64,000 nt of DNA from the NCBI RefSeq assembly GCF_029223525.1, contig NZ_JARHTQ010000002.1:248001-312000 (forward strand), read 5' to 3'. Each line of letters opens with the position of its first letter. Within the stretch, counting starts at the first letter, position 1. A program made the translations under genes and the position numbers. The notes below the pieces were generated by a model. It saw nothing but the letters and a program-made list of their open reading frames with translations, had not been told where the DNA came from and ran no database searches. Below are positions 57,934-64,000 of the stretch, in pieces. The DNA comes from Streptantibioticus ferralitis. GTDB taxonomy: Bacteria > Actinomycetota > Actinomycetes > Streptomycetales > Streptomycetaceae.

Positions 57934-59280
57934 CTACGGTGTCCGCTGGTCGATCACCCGCCGCAGCTTGCCCACCGAGCGCTCCAGCGTGCCGGGTTCG
58001 ACGATCGCGACCTCGACGGTCACGCCCACCCCGTCCTTGACGCCCTCGGCGATGGCCGTCGCCGCGGTGTCCCGTTCCCGGGAACCGGCCTGCGGCCGGG
58101 CCTCGACGCGGACGGTCATATGGTCCATCCGGCCGCGGCGGGTGAGCAGCACCTGGAAGTGCGGGGAGACGCCGGGGGTGCGCAGCACGATCTCCTCGAC
58201 CTGGCTGGGGAAGACATTGACTCCGCGCAGGATGATCATGTCGTCGCAGCGGCCGGTGATCTTCTCGATCCGGCGGAACGCCGGGCGCGCGGTGCCGGGC
58301 AGCAGGCGGGTCAGGTCGCGCGTGCGGTAGCGGATGACCGGCATCGCCTCCTTGGTCAGCGAGGTGAAGACCAACTCGCCGCTGTCCCCGTCGGCCATGA
58401 CCTGGTCGGTGATCGGGTCGACCACCTCCGGGTAGAAGTGGTCCTCCCAGACGTGCAGTCCGTCCTTGGTCTCCACACACTCCTGGGCCACGCCCGGACC
58501 CATCAGCTCCGAAAGTCCGTAGATGTCCACCGCGTGCAGATCCAGCCGCTCCTCCAGTTCGCGGCGCATCTGCTCGGTCCAGGGTTCGGCGCCGAATATC
58601 CCGATCCGCAGCGAACTGGTCCGCGGGTCGACACCCTGCCGCTCGAACTCGTCGAGCAGGGTGAGCATGTACGACGGGGTGACCATGATGATCTCGGGCT
58701 GGAAGTCCTGGATGATCTGTACCTGACGGGCCGTCATGCCGCCGGATGCGGGGATGACCGTGCATCCGGCCCGCTCGGCGCCGTAGTGGGCGCCCAGGCC
58801 GCCGGTGAACAGCCCGTAGCCGTAGGCGATGTGCACCTTGTGGCCGGGGCGGCCGCCGGCGGCGCGGATCGAGCGGGCGACGACATCGGCCCAGATCGAC
58901 AGATCGCGCTCGGTGTAGCCGACCACGGTGGGGCGGCCGGTCGTGCCGGACGAGGCGTGGATACGGCGGACATCGGCCATCGGGACGGCGAAGGTGCCGA
59001 ACGGGTAGTGCTCACGCAGATCGGCTTTGGTGGTGAAGGGGAACCGCGCGAGGTCCGCGAGCGTCCGGCAGTCGCTGGGCGTCACACCGGCCGCGTCGAA
59101 CTTGCGCCGGTACATCTCGACATGCTGGTAGGCGTGCCGCAACGTGGCCTGTAGGTGGGCCAGTTGGTTGGCCCTGAGCTCCTCGCGGCTCAACCGCTCG
59201 CCGTCGTCCAGCAGTCCCGCCGGCGGGGCTTCGCCCAGTCGCCGCCGCGGACCCGGGGCGGCGGTCAGGTCACTGCTCAT
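57934..59280 (-). CDS. paaK: Phenylacetate-CoA ligase
   Basis: 448 residues of the PaaK adenylate-forming family: FPFTTKADLREHYPFGTFAV, ATP motif HASSGTTGRPTVVGYTERDL, IGIFGAEPWTEQMRRELEER, LSELMGPGVAQECVE, RYRTRDLTRLLPG and GRCDDMIILRGVNVFPSQVE (hinge). ATG 59280 has GGGAGG upstream. Activates phenylacetate with CoA and ATP; other paa genes are absent nearby, so it may feed a distant cluster. A TetR-type palindrome lies in its promoter. Convergent with gltD. Confidence 0.93.
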   Translation of the reverse strand: MSSDLTAAPGPRRRLGEAPPAGLLDDGERLSREELRANQLAHLQATLRHAYQHVEMYRRKFDAAGVTPSDCRTLADLARFPFTTKADLREHYPFGTFAVPMADVRRIHASSGTTGRPTVVGYTERDLSIWADVVARSIRAAGGRPGHKVHIAYGYGLFTGGLGAHYGAERAGCTVIPASGGMTARQVQIIQDFQPEIIMVTPSYMLTLLDEFERQGVDPRTSSLRIGIFGAEPWTEQMRRELEERLDLHAVDIYGLSELMGPGVAQECVETKDGLHVWEDHFYPEVVDPITDQVMADGDSGELVFTSLTKEAMPVIRYRTRDLTRLLPGTARPAFRRIEKITGRCDDMIILRGVNVFPSQVEEIVLRTPGVSPHFQVLLTRRGRMDHMTVRVEARPQAGSRERDTAATAIAEGVKDGVGVTVEVAIVEPGTLERSVGKLRRVIDQRTP

Positions 59281-59302
59281 CGTGCCTCCCACACCCATGC
59301 CG

Positions 59303-59316
59303 ACCGAACATTCGGT
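59303..59316. promoter_or_regulatory. Palindrome in paaK promoter, TetR/PaaR-like operator
   Basis: ACCGAA-CA-TTCGGT (59303-59316), followed by TAGTG, is a near-perfect dyad 23 bases upstream of the start codon of paaK. It resembles the ACCG..CGGT half-sites of TetR-family PaaR regulators of phenylacetate genes. No tetR gene is in the window. Confidence 0.5.
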
Positions 59317-59539
59317 TAGTGATGCGCACGGTCATGTAACCCAGCGTGCGATCCGCCTGTCAAGACCTGTTGAGGGCGAACGCACCGCCGAGCGGCCGGA
59401 CGCGGCGCCGACCCCTGCCTCCCCGCCGCCGACCGGGTGACCCTGCGGGCGGGGCGGCCGAAGGGGTGCTGGGCGGGGCGTCATGATCGCCGTGGCGGGT
59501 CAGGGTTTCGCGCCGCGCCGCGGCGCACGGGAGGTTGCG

Positions 59540-61249
59540 GTGCGTATCCTGCTGATCGCGAGCGCGTTCAACAGCCTGACGCAGCGGGTGTTCGTCGAAC
59601 TGGGCGATCAGGGCCACACGGTGGCGGTGGAGCTCGCGCTGAGGGACGAGTCCGTACGGGAGGCGGTGCGGCGGCACGCTCCGGACGTCGTGGTCGCCCC
59701 GATGCTCAAGACCGCGATTCCACATGATGTGTGGTCCGCGCACACCTGCCTGATCGTGCACCCGGGGCCGGTGGGGGACCGCGGTCCGTCCTCGCTGGAC
59801 TGGGCCGTTCACCAGGGCGCGGACACCTGGGGCGTGACGGTTCTGCAGGCGAACGCGGAGATGGACGCCGGGGATGTGTGGGCCGCGGTGCCGTTTCCGG
59901 TGCCGTCGGTGGGCAAGAGCGACCTGTACCGCAACGAGGTCTGCGACGCCGCGCTGGAGGCGGTGCTGCTGGCAGTGGAACGGTTCGCCTCCGGCACGTA
60001 CCCGCCGCGCCCGCAGCCACAGGGCGCGGCGCGCATTCGGCCGTACTTCCACCAGAGCCTGCGGCGCATCGACTGGACGTCCGATCCGACCGAGACCGTG
60101 CTGCGCCAACTGCGGGCCGCCGACGCACAGCCCGGAGTGCTGGATGATCTGCTCGGCGGTGAGTGGTACCTGCACGGCGGCTGCCCGGAGGACAGCCTGC
60201 GGGGGCGCCCGGGTGAACTGCTGGCGACCCGGTCGGGCGCGGTCTGCCGGGCGACGGTGGACGGCGCGGTGTGGATCGCGCAACTGCGGCCGCGGCGGCG
60301 ACCAGGCGGTCCGGCCACCTTCAAGCTCCCGGCGGTGCTCGCGCTCGGCGACCGGATGCCCGCGCTCCGCGAGGTCCCCGCCCCGCTCTGGCTGCCCGAG
60401 CACCGCAGGACCTGGACGGATCTGCGCTACCGCGAGGACGGCGCGGTCGGCTTCCTGTGGTTCTCCTTTCCCGGCGGTGCGATGAGCACCAGTCAGTGCC
60501 GACGCCTGCTCGCCGCCTACCGCTTCGCCTGCTCCCGGCCGACCTCCGTCCTGGTGCTGGGCGGTGCCCGGGACTTCTTCTCCAACGGCATCCACCTGGG
60601 CGTGATCGAGGCCGCCGCCGATCCCGCCGAGGAGTCCTGGGCCAACATCAACGCCATGGACGACCTGGTCGAGGCGGTGCTGACCACCACCGACCGGCTG
60701 GTGGTGGCCGCCCTCGGCGGCAACGCCGGAGCGGGCGGTGCGATGCTGGCGCTGGCCGCCGACCAGGTGTGGTGCCGCCAGGGCGCGGTGCTCAACCCGC
60801 ACTACCGGCTGATGGGCCTGTACGGCTCCGAGTACTGGACGTACACCCTGCCCCGCCGGGTCGGGGAGGCCGCGGCGGAGCGGCTGACCCGGCAGGCCCT
60901 GCCGGTGACCGCGGCGACGGCGCATCAGCTCGGACTGGTGGACCGCCTGGTGCGCTGCGCGCCCGAGGACTTCGGCGGGGCGGCCGCCCGCCTCGCCGCG
61001 CACCTCGCCTCCTTGCCGCGGACGCAGCGGTACATCGCCGACAAGAAGGCGGTGCGCGAGCGCGACGAGGCCGTCAAGCCGCTGAGCGCGTACCGCGAGG
61101 AGGAACTCACCCGGATGCGCCGCGACTTCTTCGACCCCGAAGCGCCCTATCACGCGCTGCGCAGGGCGTTCGTACGGAAGGAGCCGCCGTCGCAGACGCC
61201 CCCGCACCTGCGGATCGAGTCGGCTCGGCCGACCACCCGGCGGCGGTGA
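59540..61249 (+). CDS. hypX: Hydrogenase maturation protein HypX (HoxX)
   Basis: 569 residues. The N-terminal half (1-260) is a formyltransferase-like domain (ILLIASAFNSLTQRVFVELG, HPGPVGDRGPSSLDWA with the catalytic His); the C-terminal half (about 290-540) is an enoyl-CoA-hydratase-like domain (FFSNGIHLGVIEAA, AALGGNAGAGGAMLALAADQ, QGAVLNPHY). HypX makes the CO ligand of [NiFe] hydrogenases from formyl-tetrahydrofolate in air. GTG 59540 has GGGAGG at 59529-59534. It precedes hhyS by 172 bases on the same strand. Confidence 0.92.
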   Translation: MRILLIASAFNSLTQRVFVELGDQGHTVAVELALRDESVREAVRRHAPDVVVAPMLKTAIPHDVWSAHTCLIVHPGPVGDRGPSSLDWAVHQGADTWGVTVLQANAEMDAGDVWAAVPFPVPSVGKSDLYRNEVCDAALEAVLLAVERFASGTYPPRPQPQGAARIRPYFHQSLRRIDWTSDPTETVLRQLRAADAQPGVLDDLLGGEWYLHGGCPEDSLRGRPGELLATRSGAVCRATVDGAVWIAQLRPRRRPGGPATFKLPAVLALGDRMPALREVPAPLWLPEHRRTWTDLRYREDGAVGFLWFSFPGGAMSTSQCRRLLAAYRFACSRPTSVLVLGGARDFFSNGIHLGVIEAAADPAEESWANINAMDDLVEAVLTTTDRLVVAALGGNAGAGGAMLALAADQVWCRQGAVLNPHYRLMGLYGSEYWTYTLPRRVGEAAAERLTRQALPVTAATAHQLGLVDRLVRCAPEDFGGAAARLAAHLASLPRTQRYIADKKAVRERDEAVKPLSAYREEELTRMRRDFFDPEAPYHALRRAFVRKEPPSQTPPHLRIESARPTTRRR

Positions 61250-61309
61250 GCGGCCCGCGGCGCCGCGGCGGGTGCCGGTCGGCGCGGTGACCGTCACCGG
61301 ATTGGTCCC

Positions 61310-61322
61310 GCATGGGGCATGC
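61310..61322. promoter_or_regulatory. Palindrome in the hydrogenase upstream region
   Basis: GCATG-GGG-CATGC is a perfect 5-3-5 dyad about 100 bases upstream of the hydrogenase small subunit start. The region between it and the gene is AT-rich (61350-61385), typical of a promoter. A regulatory role is a guess. Confidence 0.3.
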
Positions 61323-61421
61323 ATTGGCCGCTTGCCTGGTAGGAAGGGCAGAGATTGATTTGAGGTTTATGTAACTCCTATTCCTTTCGTCCATGCCGCT
61401 GACTTCCCAGGAGGCCTCCAG

Positions 61422-62507
61422 ATGGGTGCACCGCAGACCGCCGTCGACACCGGCCACGGGCGCGCGCAGGCGGGTGATGAGGCCCCCTTGATCCATGTGC
61501 TGTGGATCAACGCGGGTCTCAGCTGCGACGGCGACTCCGTATCGTTCACCGCCGCGATGCAGCCGAGCGTCGAGGAGATCGCACTGGGGGCCCTTCCGGG
61601 GCTGCCGAAGGTGGCCATGCACTGGCCGCTGATCGACTTCGACTCCGGTCCCGTGCAGGGCGCGGACACCTTCATCGAGTGGTTCTTCAAGGGCGAGCGC
61701 GGCGAGCTCGACCCCTTCGTCCTGGTCGTCGAGGGCTCCATCCCCAACGAGAAGGTCAAGGCCGAGGGGTACTGGTGCGGCTTCGGCGACAATCCCGACA
61801 CCGGCCAGCCCATCACCACCAGCGAGTGGATCGACCGCCTCGCACCCAAGGCCGCGGCGGTGGTGGCCATCGGAACCTGCGCCACCTACGGCGGAATCCA
61901 CGCGATGGCCGGCAACCCCACCGGTGCGATGGGGGTGCCCGACTACCTCGGTTGGGAGTGGAAGTCGAAGGCCGGCATCCCGATCGTCTGCGTGCCCGGC
62001 TGCCCGATCCAGCCCGACAACTTCTCGGAGACGCTGACCTACCTGCTGTACCAGATGGCCGGGTCGGCCCCGATGATTCCGCTCGACGACAAGCTCCGGC
62101 CCACCTGGCTGTTCGGGGCCACCGTGCACGAGGGCTGCGACCGGGCCGGGTACTACGAGCAGGGCCAGTTCGCCGAGTCGTACAACTCGCCGGAGTGCCT
62201 GGTGAAGATCGGCTGCTGGGGGCCCGTGGTCAAGTGCAACGTCCCCAAGCGCGGCTGGATGGACGGCATCGGCGGCTGCCCCAACGTGGGCGGCATCTGC
62301 ATCGCCTGCACGATGCCCGGCTTCCCCGACAAGTTCATGCCGTTCATGGACGCCCCGCCCGGAAGCAAGGTCTCCAGTGCCGCCAGCCACACCTACGGGG
62401 GCGTGATCCGCAAGCTGCGTTCCATCACCGCCAGGACCGTGGACAAGGAACCGAAGTGGCGGCGCACCGGCCGCGAGCTGACCACCGGCTACCACCCTCC
62501 CGCGTGA
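61422..62507 (+). CDS. hhyS: Group 1h (formerly group 5) [NiFe] hydrogenase small subunit
   Basis: 361 residues without the long Tat signal of group 1 enzymes. Cys ligands for three clusters: LSCDGDSV (Cys35, with Asp38 where other hydrogenases have the second Cys of the proximal cluster), IGTCATYGG, VPGCPIQPDN, EGCDRAGYYEQG, GCWGPVVKCN, and GGICIACTMPGFPDKFMP. The Asp ligand is a signature of the high-affinity, O2-insensitive group. AGGAGG at 61409-61414. Oxidises atmospheric H2. Confidence 0.95.
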   Translation: MGAPQTAVDTGHGRAQAGDEAPLIHVLWINAGLSCDGDSVSFTAAMQPSVEEIALGALPGLPKVAMHWPLIDFDSGPVQGADTFIEWFFKGERGELDPFVLVVEGSIPNEKVKAEGYWCGFGDNPDTGQPITTSEWIDRLAPKAAAVVAIGTCATYGGIHAMAGNPTGAMGVPDYLGWEWKSKAGIPIVCVPGCPIQPDNFSETLTYLLYQMAGSAPMIPLDDKLRPTWLFGATVHEGCDRAGYYEQGQFAESYNSPECLVKIGCWGPVVKCNVPKRGWMDGIGGCPNVGGICIACTMPGFPDKFMPFMDAPPGSKVSSAASHTYGGVIRKLRSITARTVDKEPKWRRTGRELTTGYHPPA

Positions 62508-62590
62508 ACCGGGCCAGGGATCCAGCCACCACGTTGAACTTCCGCTTGATGACCGGCAGTTACGGCTTGTAGAAGGGCGCGACACACACA

Positions 62591-64000
62591 ATGGCACCGA
62601 CGACGAAAACAGCCGGGGACGGCCTGGTGGAGATGTCCTGGGATCCGATCACCCGGATCGTGGGCAGCCTGGGCATCCACACGAAGATCGACTTCAAGCA
62701 GAAGCGGGTCGCCGAGTGCTACAGCACGTCATCGGTGTTCCGCGGCTACAGCGTCTTCATGCGCGGCAAGGACCCGCGGGACGCGCACTTCATCACCAGC
62801 CGGATCTGCGGCATCTGCGGCGACAACCACGCCACCTGCTCGGTGTACACGCAGAACATGGCGTACGGCGTCAAACCGCCGCACCTGGGCGAGTGGATCA
62901 TCAACCTCGGCGAGTCCGCAGAGTACATGTTCGACCACAACATCTTCCAGGAGAACCTGGTCGGGGTCGACTACTGCGAGAAGATGGTGCGGGAGACCAA
63001 CCCCGGTGTCCTGGAACAGGCGGAGCGCACCGAGGCCCCGCACGCCGCGGAGCACGGCTACCGCACCATCGCCGACATCATGCGCTCCCTCAACCCCATC
63101 GAGGGCGAGTTCTACCGCGAGGCGCTCCAGGTCAGCCGCTACACCCGCGAGATGTTCTGCCTGATGGAAGGGCGCCATGTGCACCCCTCCACGCTGTACC
63201 CGGGCGGGGTGGGCACGGTCGCCTCCGTCCAGTTGTTCACCGACTACCTCAGCCGGCTGATGCGGTACGTGGAGTTCATGAAGCGCGTCGTGCCGATGCA
63301 CGACGACCTGTTCGACTTCTTCTACGAGGCGCTGCCCGGCTACGAGGAGGTGGGCCGGCGACGCGTGCTGCTCGGCTGCTGGGGCGCCATGAACGACCCC
63401 GAGTACTGCGACTTCACCTACCGCAACATGACCGACTGGGGCCGTCGGATGTTCGTCACCCCGGGCATCATCGTGGACGGCAACCTGATCACCAACGACC
63501 TGACGGAGATCAACCTCGGCATCCGCATCCTGCTCGGCAGCTCCTACTACCAGGACTGGCAGGGCCAGGAACTCTTCGTCACCCACGACCCGCTCGGCAA
63601 CCCGGTCGACCCGCGCCACCCGTGGAACCAGCACACCATCCCGGCCCCGCAGAAGCGCGACTTCTCGGACAAGTACAGCTGGGTGATGTCGCCGCGCTGG
63701 TTCGACGGCAAGAACTACCTGGCGCTGGACACCGGCGGCGGCCCGCTGGCCCGCCTGTGGTCCACCGCGCTGTCCGGGCTGGTGGACATCGGCTACATCA
63801 AGGCCACCGGGAACAGCGTGGTGATCAACCTGCCGCGCTCCATGACCAAACCGGAGACCACCTTCGAGTGGAAGATCCCGCGTTGGAGCAACGCCATCGA
63901 GCGCAACCGCGCACGCACCTACTTCCAGGCCTACAGCGCGGCGATGGCACTGCACTTCGCCGAGCGGGGGCTTGAGGAGGTCAGGGCCGGGCGCACCCAG
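62591..64000 (+). CDS. hhyL: Group 1h [NiFe] hydrogenase large subunit (3' end beyond window)
   Basis: Frame open from ATG 62591 to the edge: 470 residues of an expected 600. The nickel-site motif L1 RICGICGDNHATCSVYTQN contains both N-terminal Cys ligands; the C-terminal DPCxxC-type motif lies outside the window. Distinctive group 1h segments include NLGESAEYMFDHNIFQENLV and GTVASVQLFTDYLSR. GAAGGG precedes the start. 83-base gap to hhyS. Translated through the edge without stop codons. Partner of hhyS. Confidence 0.94.
   Translation, partial: MAPTTKTAGDGLVEMSWDPITRIVGSLGIHTKIDFKQKRVAECYSTSSVFRGYSVFMRGKDPRDAHFITSRICGICGDNHATCSVYTQNMAYGVKPPHLGEWIINLGESAEYMFDHNIFQENLVGVDYCEKMVRETNPGVLEQAERTEAPHAAEHGYRTIADIMRSLNPIEGEFYREALQVSRYTREMFCLMEGRHVHPSTLYPGGVGTVASVQLFTDYLSRLMRYVEFMKRVVPMHDDLFDFFYEALPGYEEVGRRRVLLGCWGAMNDPEYCDFTYRNMTDWGRRMFVTPGIIVDGNLITNDLTEINLGIRILLGSSYYQDWQGQELFVTHDPLGNPVDPRHPWNQHTIPAPQKRDFSDKYSWVMSPRWFDGKNYLALDTGGGPLARLWSTALSGLVDIGYIKATGNSVVINLPRSMTKPETTFEWKIPRWSNAIERNRARTYFQAYSAAMALHFAERGLEEVRAGRTQ

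Noticed and set aside
59360-62597. Two long minus-strand frames (496 and 654 codons) over hypX and hhyS
   Set aside because: Shadows of hypX and hhyS, whose motifs are unambiguous on the plus strand.
1-64000. CRISPR arrays, insertion sequences, phage or plasmid replication genes
   Set aside because: Looked for regularly spaced repeats, transposase motifs, integrase motifs and replication proteins; none found.

Overview
The window is high-GC actinobacterial DNA, most likely Streptomyces. The reasons are the strong G/C bias at third codon positions, GTG and TTG starts with GGAGG ribosome binding sites, an Lsr2 paralogue, an NsrR/flavohaemoglobin pair, a leucine TTA codon in a regulator (a bldA target signature), and a large dormancy/hypoxia island of the DevR/OsdR type. 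No tRNA, rRNA, CRISPR array, IS element or prophage was recognised.

Layout. 1-8.5 kb: the end of an FMN lactate-monooxygenase-like gene coupled to a 2-hydroxyacid dehydrogenase; a PF03773 permease with a CsoR/CstR-like operator at its start; an NO-defence unit (nsrR and a flavohaemoglobin whose globin and reductase halves are separated by one in-frame TGA); then a deacetylase lipoprotein, a family-5 uracil-DNA glycosylase and a PhzF-like protein. 8.5-14.8 kb: a CBS protein, then a tightly coupled trans-4-hydroxyproline catabolic operon (epimerase, DapA-family deaminase, three-part D-hydroxyproline dehydrogenase) with an XRE-cupin regulator and two matching operators. 14.8-22.5 kb: a frameshifted ArsR gene, lipoproteins, Lsr2, a PPOX protein, an NCS1 permease with a Cys-rich tail, a TTA-containing regulator and a PP2C phosphatase. 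22.6-26.5 kb: an accessory patch with a decayed oxidoreductase fragment, a DUF457 membrane protein, NlpC/P60, a frameshifted Nudix gene, an XRE regulator and, most strikingly, a complete eukaryote-type profilin.

26.6-53.6 kb: after a Tat-exported phosphoesterase and an ABC exporter comes the dormancy island. It holds phosphoketolase, GH65 phosphorylase, Hsp20, nicotinate phosphoribosyltransferase, a methyltransferase, a haem-type DevS kinase tail-to-tail with a DevR regulator, CBS and universal stress proteins, an Rv1733c-like membrane protein, a PPOX protein, CapA, FtsH, STAS, D-lactate dehydrogenase, SRPBCC, SixA and a degenerate CysRS-like protein. Together these look like a programme for phosphorolytic sugar use, NAD salvage, fermentative redox balance and protein quality control under low oxygen. 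A perfect 20-bp palindrome between the divergent CBS and USP genes is a candidate DevR-type box.

53.7-64 kb: a secreted protein, an MFS exporter, a stand-alone gltD and phenylacetate-CoA ligase, then hypX followed by the small and large subunits of a group 1h high-affinity [NiFe] hydrogenase. The large subunit runs off the end. This set fits survival on atmospheric H2 with the CO ligand made aerobically by HypX.

Several genes carry single-base lesions (hmp TGA, ArsR frameshift, Nudix frameshift), so real decay and sequencing error both need to be kept in mind.
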